Assembly: GCF_004403065.1 (NCBI RefSeq)
Contig: NZ_SOHA01000041.1
Coordinates: 62,001 to 126,000, forward strand
Origin: Cryobacterium cryoconiti
Lineage (GTDB): Bacteria; Actinomycetota; Actinomycetes; Actinomycetales; Microbacteriaceae
Direction of reading: 5' to 3'
Length of the DNA stretch: 64,000 bases
Shown here: positions 25,045 to 33,854 of the stretch, piece by piece
Position numbering within the stretch: the first letter of the stretch is position 1
How the letters are laid out: each line of letters starts with the position of its first letter
The notes under the pieces: model-generated
The model's input: the letters and a program-made list of their open reading frames with translations, nothing else
Databases searched by the model: none
What the model was told of the DNA's origin: nothing
Made by a program: the position numbers and the translations under genes

Positions 25045-26555
25045 CGAACCCGAGCCCGCTGCCGGCCGCCACCCCCGAGGTACGCACGCTCGACCGCGAT
25101 GACCTGCGGGACGGAGCGGCCGCACTGCTCACCGAGGGCAACCGGCTCGCGCTCATGGCCTGCCACGACGACGGCGACCGGCTGCGCGTGGTCTACTCCT
25201 TCGTGGCCGTCTACCCGCGGCGCCAGATCGATCTCGTCGTGCCGGTTCCCTACGACGACGCCTGGATTCCGAGCCTGGCCGATCTCTCGTACCCGGCCGG
25301 CAACTTCGAGCGCGGCACGCGGGACCTGTTCGGTGTGCGCCCGGCGAACCACCCCCAGCCCTACCGGCTCGTGCGGCACGGGCACTGGCCCCGCGGCTGG
25401 TATCCGATGCGGAAGGACGCCCGGGTCACCCCCGAGTTCGAACCCGACGTCGAGTCGTTCCCGTTCGTGGAGGTCGAGGGCCCCGGGGTCTACGAGATCG
25501 CGGTCGGCCCCATCCACGCCGGCATCATCGACCCCGGCCACTTCCGCTTCTCCGTGGTCGGCGAAACCATCGTGCGGATGGAAGCCCGCCAGTGGTACAT
25601 GCACCGCGGCGTCGAGCGTTTGTTCGAGGGCCGCCTGTCCGGTGACGGCATCGCGTTGGCCGAGCAGATCGCCGGCGACACCGTGATCGGCCACACGCTG
25701 GCCTACCTGATGGCAATCGAAGCGGCCTCCGGCATCGAGGTCTCCGAACCGGACCGGCTGTTGCGCGCCCTCCTGCTGGAACTCGAGCGCCTCTACAACC
25801 ACGTCTCCGACCTCGGCTCGCTGGCCAACGACGTGGGATTCAGCGTCGTCAATTCACACGCCCAGCGGCTGCGTGAGACGCTGCTGCGCATCAACAAGAC
25901 CGTCACCGGACACCGCTTCCTGCGCGGGGCGCTGATGGTGGGCACTGTGAGCGTGCTCGCCCTGCCCGATCCCGACGACCTCCGCGCCGTGGCCGTGGAC
26001 GTGCAGGAGATCATCGCCATCACCCTCGGCCACGCCATCGTGCGCGACCGGTTCACCGGCACGGCACCGCTTCCCACCGGACTGGCCGAGGCCATGGGCA
26101 CGCTGGGCTTTGTGGCGCGGGCATCCGGTGTCGACGCCGACGCCCGCCGCGACCACCCCTTCATCGACCTCGGCGAGCACTTCCATGTGGTCACCGACAC
26201 CGGCGGCGACGTGCTCAGCCGCTACCGGGTGCGAGCCGGTGAGTTCGAGGTGTCCATCGCGGTGGCGATCGACCTGATCGGCCGGCTCGGTGCCCACCGC
26301 GGCGGCACGGTTGCCGCAACGGTTGCCCCGTCCACGGCTGCCCGCAGCGGCCTCGCCCTCGTCGAGGGCTGGCGCGGCACCATCTGCCACCGCGTCGAGC
26401 TGGGGGCCGACGGCACCATCAGCCGGCTCAAGGTCGTCGACCCGTCGTACTTCAACTGGCCGGCGCTGCCGGTGGCCCTGGCCGAGACGATCGTGCCGGA
26501 CTTCCCACTCGTGAACAAGAGTTTCAACCAGTCCTACGCGGGCAACGACCTGTAG
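25041..26555 (+). CDS. HycE-like large subunit (NuoC-NuoD fusion) lacking Ni-Fe ligands
   Basis: A 504-residue fusion. Residues ~1-130 are NuoC-like (FERGTRDLFGVRPANHPQPYR); the rest is the hydrogenase large-subunit/NuoD domain (RQWYMHRGVERLFEGR). The two CxxC motifs that bind Ni-Fe are absent: the N-terminal site reads EQIAGDTVIGHTLAY and the C-terminal site reads DPSYFNWP. Only two cysteines remain, neither in these motifs. The protein cannot hold a Ni-Fe centre, so the complex is not a hydrogenase. It fits the Ehr (energy-converting hydrogenase-related) class, with an unknown electron donor/acceptor. Confidence 0.9.
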   Translation: MTNPSPLPAATPEVRTLDRDDLRDGAAALLTEGNRLALMACHDDGDRLRVVYSFVAVYPRRQIDLVVPVPYDDAWIPSLADLSYPAGNFERGTRDLFGVRPANHPQPYRLVRHGHWPRGWYPMRKDARVTPEFEPDVESFPFVEVEGPGVYEIAVGPIHAGIIDPGHFRFSVVGETIVRMEARQWYMHRGVERLFEGRLSGDGIALAEQIAGDTVIGHTLAYLMAIEAASGIEVSEPDRLLRALLLELERLYNHVSDLGSLANDVGFSVVNSHAQRLRETLLRINKTVTGHRFLRGALMVGTVSVLALPDPDDLRAVAVDVQEIIAITLGHAIVRDRFTGTAPLPTGLAEAMGTLGFVARASGVDADARRDHPFIDLGEHFHVVTDTGGDVLSRYRVRAGEFEVSIAVAIDLIGRLGAHRGGTVAATVAPSTAARSGLALVEGWRGTICHRVELGADGTISRLKVVDPSYFNWPALPVALAETIVPDFPLVNKSFNQSYAGNDL

Positions 26556-26567
26556 CTGCCGGCGGGG

Positions 26568-26909
26568 TTACTCCGTGTCCTGCTCGATGGTGCGGAGCAG
26601 GGCGTGGGAGTCCTCGAGACTGGTCACCAGCATCCGTTTGGCGATGGCCAGCAGATCGGCGACGTCCGGGTCGCGCAGGGCGTAGAAGATGGTGTTGCCG
26701 TCGCGCCGGGTGACGACCACCCCGGCACGGCGCAGGACCCCCAGCTGCTGGGACAGGTTCGACAGTTCGGCGCCGAGCACCTCGGCGAGGCTGCCGACCG
26801 AGCGTTCTCCGTCGACCAGCTGCTCCAGAACCTGGACCCGCAACGGATGCCCGAGAGCCTTGAAGAGGTCGGACTTCAATTGGGCCATGGGTAGTCCGGT
26901 CGTTGACAC
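26568..26909 (-). CDS. ArsR/SmtB-family transcriptional repressor next to Ehr operon
   Basis: A 113-residue winged-helix protein: LFKALGHPLRVQVLEQL, then ELSNLSQQLGVLRRAGVV (recognition helix) and the wing TRRDGNTIFYAL. There is no Cys at all, so the classical metal-thiolate sites are absent. The homologue in M. tuberculosis, Rv0081, also adjoins the same type of operon. It converges with the Ehr operon, 12 bp away, and probably acts at the operon promoter 7 kb upstream and at its own. The start GTG 26909 is supported by a promoter placed for leaderless transcription; ATG 26888 is an alternative. Confidence 0.88.
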   Translation of the reverse strand: MSTTGLPMAQLKSDLFKALGHPLRVQVLEQLVDGERSVGSLAEVLGAELSNLSQQLGVLRRAGVVVTRRDGNTIFYALRDPDVADLLAIAKRMLVTSLEDSHALLRTIEQDTE

Positions 26910-26944
26910 AGTGTGATCATATCGCTAACTTGTAATACTTTCAA
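26910..26944 (-). promoter_or_regulatory. Leaderless promoter of the ArsR gene
   Basis: Read on the minus strand: TTGAAA (26939-26944), a 17-bp spacer, TATGAT (26916-26921), 6 nt, then the GTG start codon. Both hexamers are close to the vegetative consensus. The spacing would put the transcript start at the GTG, and no Shine-Dalgarno is present. Confidence 0.7.
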
Positions 26945-27004
26945 ATAGCCGATCTCTGGCGGTGCCGGTCTTGCTCGGGATGGCGTGGATCGTGCGCCCC
27001 ACAC

Positions 27005-27046
27005 GCAGGAAGCGCTCGCGGCCGCGTGGCCGCGAGCGCTTCCTGC
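27005..27046 (-). terminator. Strong hairpin immediately after the GDSL hydrolase gene
   Basis: A perfect 19-bp stem (27005-27023 with 27028-27046) and a GCGT loop start 3 bp beyond the stop codon at 27050. There is no T-run after it on the minus strand, so an I-shaped or factor-assisted terminator, or a 3' stabilising structure, is likely. Confidence 0.65.
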
Positions 27047-27049
27047 CCG

Positions 27050-27973
27050 TCAGCGGCGCAGCAGGCCGTCGTTGGCCAGCGCCCGGTAGTAGCCGCCGGT
27101 GTTGCCGAGCACGTTCGGGTGGAAGTTGCTCGGTGCCATCAGGTTCGACGGGTCGAAGGCGATGTAGGGCACGCGGGACCCGATACCGTGCCCGGCGAAC
27201 TCGTCCGTCACGTCGACGAAGCGGATCCGGTCGACGCCGACCGGCTCGGGGGTGACCCCGACGGCCGTCTGGATCACCCCGTTCAACGCGCCGGTTCCCT
27301 GGTTGACCAAGTCACCCAGGGGGGAGGCCCCGGGCTGGAACAACAGCGGGTAGCCCAGCACGGCGACGCGGGCATTCGGCAGGGTTGCCGCGATCTGGCC
27401 GTAGGTCGTGGCCAGGGCGGCCACGAAGGCCGGGTCTTGCAGGGTCGCCACGCTTGCCGCCACGGCCGCACCGCAGGCCCCACTCAGCGGATCCGGATTC
27501 GGAGCGCAAGCCCGAAGGATCTCGGTCGACCCGGCGTCGATGCCGCCGACCGTGAGGGTGACCAGCTTCGTCGACCCGCCGACGCCGACCAGCTGGGACG
27601 GGATATCGGCCAGGCGAGCCCCGGAGCACGCCTTGTTCGCGGTCAGGCGATAGGGGCTGACCAGCGAGATGATGACCGGGTAGCTCTTGTACCGGCTGCG
27701 CAGGCAGGTCAGGTCGGAGTACGGCGGAGCGCCCTGGCCGGAGGTGAAGGAGTCGCCGAGGGCGACGTAGTCCAGCCGCCCGTAGGAGGTGTGGCTGGGC
27801 CGGGGCACATTCGAGCTCGCAACTACGACGGAGGTGACCGGGGCGGCGGCCGGGAGGGCGGCCGGGACGGCGGTGGCCGGGGCTGAAACAGCGCCGACGG
27901 CCAGGGCGACACTCAGGAGGGAGACGGCCCCGAGGCGCGACAGGAAACGCATGCGGTTCTCAGAATTCATCAT
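27050..27973 (-). CDS. Secreted SGNH/GDSL-fold hydrolase with altered oxyanion block
   Basis: A 307-residue secreted protein. A signal peptide (basic MRFLSRLG, hydrophobic core, AxA sites near residue 35) precedes an SGNH hydrolase domain. Block I carries the nucleophile in ALGDSFTSGQG and block V the catalytic His in SNFHPN. Block III, normally GGND with an Asn that helps form the oxyanion hole, reads GGID (codon ATC). Activity may be altered or lost. The four cysteines expected for paired disulfides in streptomycete-type SGNH lipases are present. Two ATGs (27973, 27970) are adjacent; no SD is obvious. Confidence 0.85.
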   Translation of the reverse strand: MMNSENRMRFLSRLGAVSLLSVALAVGAVSAPATAVPAALPAAAPVTSVVVASSNVPRPSHTSYGRLDYVALGDSFTSGQGAPPYSDLTCLRSRYKSYPVIISLVSPYRLTANKACSGARLADIPSQLVGVGGSTKLVTLTVGGIDAGSTEILRACAPNPDPLSGACGAAVAASVATLQDPAFVAALATTYGQIAATLPNARVAVLGYPLLFQPGASPLGDLVNQGTGALNGVIQTAVGVTPEPVGVDRIRFVDVTDEFAGHGIGSRVPYIAFDPSNLMAPSNFHPNVLGNTGGYYRALANDGLLRR

Positions 27974-28084
27974 GTGCGCACGCTAGCCCCGCGCCGACGG
28001 CGCCGCTAGCTGTACCCGGCGCCGACAACGTCACCCTCGAACCGGTGGTGATCCCGGTGTGCGGACGGCACGCCGGAGGCGCAA

Positions 28085-28116
28085 AAAACCCGCCCTGCCG
28101 TAGCAGGACGGGTTTT
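28085..28116 (-). terminator. Intrinsic terminator of pnp
   Basis: Hairpin with a 14-bp arm containing one mismatch (AAAACCCGCCCTGC against GCAGGACGGGTTTT) and a 4-nt loop. On the minus strand it ends in six T residues. It lies ~50 bp after the pnp stop. On the plus strand it also reads a short T-run, so it may work in both directions. Confidence 0.8.
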
Positions 28117-28164
28117 CCGTCTAGCCGACTAACCTGGCGAGAGGTTGTCGGTAGATCTAGCGGA

Positions 28165-30438
28165 CTACGCCTCGGTCGAAACCGGTGCGTCCTCGGTGCC
28201 GGCCTCAGCCGACTCGTCGAGGACCGGGGCGAGCGACAGCTTGCCACGGTCGTCAATCTTGGTGATCTCCACGAGGACCTTCTGGCCCACGCCGAGCACG
28301 TCTTCGACGTTCTCGACCCGCTTGCCACCGGCGAGCTTGCGCACCTCGCTGATGTGCAGCAGTCCGTCCTTGCCCGGGAGCAGGGAGACGAAGGCGCCGA
28401 ACGCGGCGATCTTGACGACGGTTCCGAGGAACTGCTCGCCGATCTCCGGGTTGGTCGGGTTCGCGATGGCGTTGACCTGGGCGCGAGCGGCCTCGGCCGA
28501 CGGTCCGTCGACAGCGCCGATGTAGACCGTGCCGTCCTCCTCGATGGAGATGTCGGCGCCGGTCGTGTCCTGGATCGCGTTGATCGTCTTGCCCTTCGGG
28601 CCGATCAGCTCGCCGATCTTGTCGACGGGGATCTGCACGCTGATCACGCGGGGCGCGGTCGGTGCCATCTCGTCGGGACGGTCGATGGCGGCGTTCAACA
28701 CGGCCAGGATGGTCGCGCGAGCGTCCTTGGCCTGGGTGAGCGCGCCGGCGAGGACGGATGCCGGGATGCCGTCGAGCTTCGTGTCGAGCTGGATCGCGGT
28801 GACGAACTCGCTCGTGCCAGCGACCTTGAAGTCCATGTCGCCGAGGGCGTCTTCGGCACCGAGGATGTCGGTGAGAGCCGCGTAGCGGGTCTTGCCGTCA
28901 ACGGTGTCGGAGATGAGGCCCATGGCGATGCCGGCAACGGGTGCGCGCAGCGGCACACCGGCGTTGAGCAGCGACAGGGTCGAGGCGCAAACGGAACCCA
29001 TCGAGGTGGATCCGTTGGAGCTGAGCGCCTCGGAGACCTGACGGATGGCGTAGGGGAACTCCTCGCGCGTCGGCAGCACGGGGACCAGGGCACGCTCAGC
29101 GAGCGCTCCGTGGCCGATCTCGCGGCGCTTGGGCGTTCCGACGCGGCCGGTTTCACCGGTCGAGTAGGGCGGGAAGTTGTAGTTGTGCATGTAGCGCTTC
29201 TTGGTGACCGGGCTCAGGGAGTCGATCGTCTGCTCGAGCTTGAGCATGTTCAGCGTGGTGACACCCAGGATCTGGGTCTCGCCGCGCTGGAAGATCGCCG
29301 AACCGTGCACGCGCGGGATGATGGCAACCTCGGCGTCGAGCGGGCGGATGTCCGCGAGCCCACGGCCGTCGATGCGGATGCCCTCGTTGAGAACGCGTGA
29401 GCGCACGACGAGCTTGGTGACCGACTTGTACGCGGCGGAAACCTGGTTGTTCGCGCTCGCGTCGAGCTCGCCGGCGGCGACCTTGGCAGCGATGGCTTCC
29501 TTGACGGATGCCTTCAGCGCGTCATCCGCATTCTGGCGCTCGATCTTGTCGGCGATCTGGTAGACGCCCTTGAGCTGGTCGTACGCGAGAGCGGCGACGG
29601 CGTCGTAGGTGGCCGGCTGGTAGGACGGGAACACCTGGTAGGCGCCGGTCGGCTTGGCCGCCGAGGCGGCAACCTTCTGCTGCGCTTCGATGAGCTGCTT
29701 GATGAAGGGCTTCGAGGCTTCGATGCCCTCGGCGATGACCTCTTCGTTCGGCTTGATGGCGCCGCCCTTGATGAGGTCCCAGGCGTTGTCGGTGGCTTCG
29801 GCCTCGATCATCATGATCGCGACATCCTGCACGCCGTTGGCGTCGGTCACCACGCGGCCGGCGACGACCATGCTGAACACGGCGTCAACCATCTGCGAGT
29901 GCTTCGGGAAGGCAACCCACTGGCCGGAGCCGTTCGCGTCGGGGATGAGGGCGACGCGAACGCCACCGATCGGGCCCGAGAAGGGAAGGCCGGCGAGCTG
30001 GGTCGACATCGACGCCGCGTTGATCGCGAGCACGTCGTAGTACTCATCGGGCGCGATGGCCAGGACGGTGACGACAACCTGGATCTCGTTGCGGAGTCCG
30101 TCGACGAACGACGGGCGCAGCGGCCGGTCGATCAGACGGCAGGTGAGGATCGCCTCGGTCGACGGGCGACCCTCGCGACGGAAGAAGCTGCCCGGGATGC
30201 GACCGGCGGCGTACATGCGCTCTTCGACGTCAATGGTGAGGGGGAAGAAGTCGAAGTTTTCCTTCGGCTGCTTGCTGGCGCTCGTGGCGGAGAGCAGCAT
30301 GGTCTCTTCGTCAATGTAGGCGGCGGCAGAGCCCTGCGCCTGCTGGGCGAGGCGCCCGGTTTCGAAACGGATGGTGCGCGTGCCGTACTTGCCGTTATCG
30401 ATAACGGTTTCGGCGAACGTGATTTCTGGACCCTCCAT
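28165..30438 (-). CDS. pnp: Polynucleotide phosphorylase
   Basis: 3'-5' phosphorolytic exoribonuclease of RNA decay; actinobacterial members were also described as guanosine pentaphosphate synthetases. The protein is 757 residues: two RNase PH domains ([25 protein letters not shown] in the first; [15 protein letters not shown]-type in the second), then a KH domain ([18 protein letters not shown]) and an S1 domain ([26 protein letters not shown]). ATG 30438 is chosen because AAAGGAGAG lies upstream at normal spacing; the frame extends 13 codons further. It is not adjacent to rpsO here (rpsO is 14.6 kb away), unlike in many bacteria. Confidence 0.96.
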   Translation of the reverse strand: MEGPEITFAETVIDNGKYGTRTIRFETGRLAQQAQGSAAAYIDEETMLLSATSASKQPKENFDFFPLTIDVEERMYAAGRIPGSFFRREGRPSTEAILTCRLIDRPLRPSFVDGLRNEIQVVVTVLAIAPDEYYDVLAINAASMSTQLAGLPFSGPIGGVRVALIPDANGSGQWVAFPKHSQMVDAVFSMVVAGRVVTDANGVQDVAIMMIEAEATDNAWDLIKGGAIKPNEEVIAEGIEASKPFIKQLIEAQQKVAASAAKPTGAYQVFPSYQPATYDAVAALAYDQLKGVYQIADKIERQNADDALKASVKEAIAAKVAAGELDASANNQVSAAYKSVTKLVVRSRVLNEGIRIDGRGLADIRPLDAEVAIIPRVHGSAIFQRGETQILGVTTLNMLKLEQTIDSLSPVTKKRYMHNYNFPPYSTGETGRVGTPKRREIGHGALAERALVPVLPTREEFPYAIRQVSEALSSNGSTSMGSVCASTLSLLNAGVPLRAPVAGIAMGLISDTVDGKTRYAALTDILGAEDALGDMDFKVAGTSEFVTAIQLDTKLDGIPASVLAGALTQAKDARATILAVLNAAIDRPDEMAPTAPRVISVQIPVDKIGELIGPKGKTINAIQDTTGADISIEEDGTVYIGAVDGPSAEAARAQVNAIANPTNPEIGEQFLGTVVKIAAFGAFVSLLPGKDGLLHISEVRKLAGGKRVENVEDVLGVGQKVLVEITKIDDRGKLSLAPVLDESAEAGTEDAPVSTEA

Positions 30439-30696
30439 ATGGGGGTTCTCTCCTTTGGTTTTTTTGCTTCTCGCCATTCTGGCGACGAAGACTCGGTTGC
30501 CCGTATGGCGCGCGAGCTGGACGCGGAGGAGACGGCGCGAGTGCTGGCCACCAGTAGAAATTCACCAACTGCGGACGCGTTGTTCGAGTTGGGAAACCAC
30601 CACCGAGGACCAGCGCGCTGCCGGTCTGCTCCGTATTGAGCGTGTTTCTGCGTGGCCGTTCGTAAGATTGACCTCCTCAAGCCTAACAGAAGACGT

Positions 30697-31713
30697 TCAG
30701 CCTGCCGCGTTGGCGCCCCCGGCGGCGGCGGTAAGCGGCAGCACGGCGTCGAACACCGGGCCGTCGACACAGACCAGCGGCCCCTCGACGGCGGGATCCG
30801 TGGCGACGGGCGCGGCGCAGCCGTGGCAGTAGCCGAGGCCGCAGGCCATGTGGGCCTCCAGCGAGACCTGCACCGGCACATCCCACTCGGAGCCGAGCTC
30901 GGCGGCGAGGCGGGCCAGCACGCCGGCGCCGCAGACCAGGATCACATCGGGCGGGGTGGCCGCGAAGCGCGCACGCAGGCGTTCGCCCAGCGCCGGCAGC
31001 GCGCTCGAGCCGTCGTCGTCGGTGACCGGGATGACGGTGGCGCCGAGTTCGGCGCAGTCGGCGAGGCCGATCAGGTTGGCCCGCGACCGGCCGCTGAGCA
31101 CGACCGTGGCGCTGATGCCCTGGTCGGCGGCGTCTTCGACCGAGCCCATGATGGCGCAGACGCCGACGCCGCGGCCGATCATCAGCGCCGTGCGGGCCGG
31201 TTGCGGGCCGGGACCGGCCGACGGGGTCGCGGTCGGGAGGGCGGCATCCGGGAACTCGAAGCCGCGGCCCAGCGGCCCGGTGACCAGGAGGCTCTCGCCC
31301 ACGACGACGTCGGCGAGGGCGGTGGTGCCGCGGCCGGCCACACCGTAGATGACCTCCACGGTGCCCTGCTCCGGGTGCCGGCGGTGAATGGCCATCGGGC
31401 GCGGAAGCAGGATGCGCTCCCCACCCTTCGGCGGCACCGTGATCATCAGGAACTGTCCGGCAAGGGCGGTCGTCGCAATGGTGGCGGTTCTCAGCACGAG
31501 CCGGCGGTACCGCTCCCCCACCACCTCGTGCACGAGAACGGGGGCGTCGTCCCAGACCGGGTCGGGCCGGGGCGTCCGGGCCGGCGGGCGCACCGCGATG
31601 AGGCCGTCGAGCGCGGCCTCGTCGGCGGCGGCGAACGCCTGCTGGCGGCGCAGGGCGGCGAGGGCGTCGCGGGCGGCGAGAACCGCGGGTGTCTCGGCGG
31701 GGGTTCCGGGCAT
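30697..31713 (-). CDS. pyrK: Dihydroorotate dehydrogenase electron transfer subunit-like protein (PyrK)
   Basis: A 338-residue flavin/[2Fe-2S] reductase of the PyrK type. FAD region: LLPRPMAIHRR; NAD region: ALMIGRGVGVCAIMG; the C-terminal [2Fe-2S] site is CGLGYCHGC...C. A ~60-residue N-terminal extension rich in Ala/Arg precedes the ferredoxin-reductase fold and is unusual for PyrK. It follows pyrD with stop/start overlap, so the two are coupled and should form the NAD-linked type 1B enzyme. No other pyrimidine genes are nearby. Confidence 0.85.
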   Translation of the reverse strand: MPGTPAETPAVLAARDALAALRRQQAFAAADEAALDGLIAVRPPARTPRPDPVWDDAPVLVHEVVGERYRRLVLRTATIATTALAGQFLMITVPPKGGERILLPRPMAIHRRHPEQGTVEVIYGVAGRGTTALADVVVGESLLVTGPLGRGFEFPDAALPTATPSAGPGPQPARTALMIGRGVGVCAIMGSVEDAADQGISATVVLSGRSRANLIGLADCAELGATVIPVTDDDGSSALPALGERLRARFAATPPDVILVCGAGVLARLAAELGSEWDVPVQVSLEAHMACGLGYCHGCAAPVATDPAVEGPLVCVDGPVFDAVLPLTAAAGGANAAG

Positions 31714-32687
31714 CAGGCTCTCCAGATTTCGATCAGCCGGCCGATATCGGCGACCTCGGCGGCCAGACAGCGTTCCTGCAGGGCGCGGGCGATTTCGACC
31801 ATGGCGTACGGGCGTCCGAAGCTGGCCGTGCCCACCTGCACGGCGCGGGCGCCGACCGAGAAGTAGTCGAGGGCGTCGTCGGTGGTTTCGATGCCGCCGC
31901 AGGCGATCACCGGGATCTGCACCGCGCGGGAGGCCAGCCAGACCAGCCGCAGCACGATCGGGCGGATGTTCGGGCCCGACAGCCCGCCGATCACGTTGCC
32001 GAGCACAGGGCTGCGGGTGTCGGCCGTGAGCGGCAGGGCCGGGACGGAGTTGGCCACGCAGACCGCGTCGGCGCCGGCCGCCTCGGCGGCCCGGGCGCAG
32101 TCCGCGATCGAGGAGACGAGCACGGGCAGCTTGACGATCAGGGGTTTGTCGGTCTCCTGCCGCACCAGGCGCACGACCTTCTCGATGGCGTCGGGGTCGG
32201 AGCCGATGTCGGTGCCGTGGCGGTCGAGGTTCGGGCAGGACACGTTGAGTTCGTAGGCGTCGCCCGCGCCCCGCAGGTCCCGAACGACGGGGGCGTACTC
32301 ACTGGACCGGTGGCCGCCGACGCTGACGATCACGGGCACGCCGAGCGTGAGGTAGAGCGGATGCTGTCCGGCCAGGTAGCCGTCCGCGCCGCGGCTCGGG
32401 ATGCCGACGCTGTTGACCATGCCGGCCCGGATCTCGGTCAGCCGGTGCGCCGCGTTGCCGCCGCGCGGGGTGCCGAACACGGTCTTGGTGACCACGGCGC
32501 CGAGTTCGGTGACCGGGATCAGCCGGCCGAGCGAGGGACCGAAGCAGCCCGAGGCCGGCATCACCGGGTTGGCGAGGGTGAGGCTGCCGATTCGCACCGA
32601 GAGGTCGACCGCCGCGGAATCGGCGGGGCGGGCGTCGAAGAAGGCGCTGCGCGCATCCGTCGGTGTCCGAGGGGGTGCGATGGTCAT
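31713..32687 (-). CDS. pyrD: Dihydroorotate dehydrogenase, type 1B catalytic subunit
   Basis: FMN TIM-barrel enzyme, 324 residues, oxidising dihydroorotate to orotate. The catalytic Cys (type 1) is in YELNVSCPNLDRHG. FMN-phosphate binding is in ACGGIETTDDAL and VQVGTASF. The type 1B identity is supported by the linked PyrK gene. ATG 32687 has GGAAG ~8 nt upstream. Many actinobacteria use the quinone-linked class 2 enzyme instead, so this pair may be additional or replace it. Confidence 0.87.
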   Translation of the reverse strand: MTIAPPRTPTDARSAFFDARPADSAAVDLSVRIGSLTLANPVMPASGCFGPSLGRLIPVTELGAVVTKTVFGTPRGGNAAHRLTEIRAGMVNSVGIPSRGADGYLAGQHPLYLTLGVPVIVSVGGHRSSEYAPVVRDLRGAGDAYELNVSCPNLDRHGTDIGSDPDAIEKVVRLVRQETDKPLIVKLPVLVSSIADCARAAEAAGADAVCVANSVPALPLTADTRSPVLGNVIGGLSGPNIRPIVLRLVWLASRAVQIPVIACGGIETTDDALDYFSVGARAVQVGTASFGRPYAMVEIARALQERCLAAEVADIGRLIEIWRA

Positions 32688-32710
32688 GGTGTCTGCTTCC
32701 ACGGGACAGG

Positions 32711-33817
32711 TCAGGGCCGGGCGACGGATGCCGCAAGCCGTCCGGTCACGGCGGCGGCCTTCAGGGAGGCGTGCGTTGGCGCGTCGGGAACGTGGGCGGG
32801 CCGGTTCGCGGCCAGTTCGCGGCGGAGCACGGGCACCACCTCGCCGCCGAGGATGTCGAGCTGCTCGAGCACGGTCTTCAGCGGCAGTCCGGCGTGGTCC
32901 ATCAGGAACAGCTGGCGCTGGTAGTCGCCGAAGTAGTCGCGCATGCCGGCGTAGCGGTCGATGATCTGCTGCGGGCTGCCGACGGTCAGCGGGGTCTGCT
33001 CGGTGAACTCCTCGAGACTCGGGCCGTGGCCGTAGACCGGGGCATTGTCGAAGTAGGGCCGGAATTCGTCCACGGCGTCCTGCGAATTCGTGCGCATGAA
33101 CACCTGTCCGCCCAGACCCACGATCGCCTGGTCGGCGCGGCCGTGTCCGTAGTGCTCGAACCGGGCCCGGTAGAGGCTGATCAGCTTGAGGTAATGCTCC
33201 CGGGGCCAGAAGATGTTGTTGGCGAAGAACCCGTCTCCGTAGAAGGCGGCCTGCTCGGCGATTTCCGGGCTGCGGATGCTGCCGTGCCAGACGAAGGGCG
33301 GCACGCCGTCGAGCGGGCGCGGCGTCGACTGGAACCCCTGCAGCGGAGTGCGGAACTGGCCCTCCCAGTCCACGACGTCCTCGCGCCACAGCCGGCGCAA
33401 CAGGGCGTAGTTCTCCAGCGCCAGCGGGATGCCCTGGCGGAGATCCTGGCCGAACCACGGGTAGACCGGGCCGGTGTTGCCGCGGCCGAGCATCAGGTCG
33501 ACCCGGCCGCCGGAGAGATGCTGCAGCATGGCGAAGTCTTCGGCGATCTTCACCGGGTCGTTGGTCGTGATCAGCGTCGTCGCCGTGGAGAGGATGATCC
33601 GCTCGGTCTTCGCCGCGATATAGCCGAGCAGCGTCGTGGGCGAGGAGGGCACGAAAGGCGGATTGTGGTGCTCGCCGGCGGCGAAGACGTCGAGGCCGAC
33701 CTCTTCCGCCTTCCGGGCGATGGCGACCATGGCCGTGATGCGCTCATGCTCGGTGGGGGTGTGACCGGTCGTGGGGTTGGCCGTGAGGTCACCCACGGTG
33801 AAGATCCCGAATTGCAT
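32711..33817 (-). CDS. Luciferase-like (LLM class) flavin-dependent oxidoreductase
   Basis: A TIM-barrel flavin oxidoreductase of the bacterial luciferase superfamily, 368 residues. MQFGIFTVGDL start, FAAGEHHNPPF, the LMLGRGNTGPVYPWFG stretch and the C-terminal VGSPQQIIDRY are typical of the CE1758/alkane-monooxygenase-like branch. Substrate unknown. ATG 33817 begins the first beta strand; upstream codons are not conserved-looking. It lies 23 bp before pyrD on the same strand, so co-transcription is possible, but a functional link to pyrimidines is not evident. Confidence 0.88.
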   Translation of the reverse strand: MQFGIFTVGDLTANPTTGHTPTEHERITAMVAIARKAEEVGLDVFAAGEHHNPPFVPSSPTTLLGYIAAKTERIILSTATTLITTNDPVKIAEDFAMLQHLSGGRVDLMLGRGNTGPVYPWFGQDLRQGIPLALENYALLRRLWREDVVDWEGQFRTPLQGFQSTPRPLDGVPPFVWHGSIRSPEIAEQAAFYGDGFFANNIFWPREHYLKLISLYRARFEHYGHGRADQAIVGLGGQVFMRTNSQDAVDEFRPYFDNAPVYGHGPSLEEFTEQTPLTVGSPQQIIDRYAGMRDYFGDYQRQLFLMDHAGLPLKTVLEQLDILGGEVVPVLRRELAANRPAHVPDAPTHASLKAAAVTGRLAASVARP

Positions 33818-33854
33818 GTGCAGCCTCCCACTCGCGCGGCGCGCACAGACGATT

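Noticed and set aside
19322-26555. Functional formate hydrogenlyase or [NiFe] hydrogenase
   Set aside because: Both Ni-Fe cysteine motifs are missing in the large subunit and no maturation (hyp) or formate dehydrogenase genes are present.
19322-26555. Complex I (nuo) operon
   Set aside because: NuoE/F/G and other peripheral subunits are absent, and gene order and HycE-type fusion match the hydrogenase-related group.
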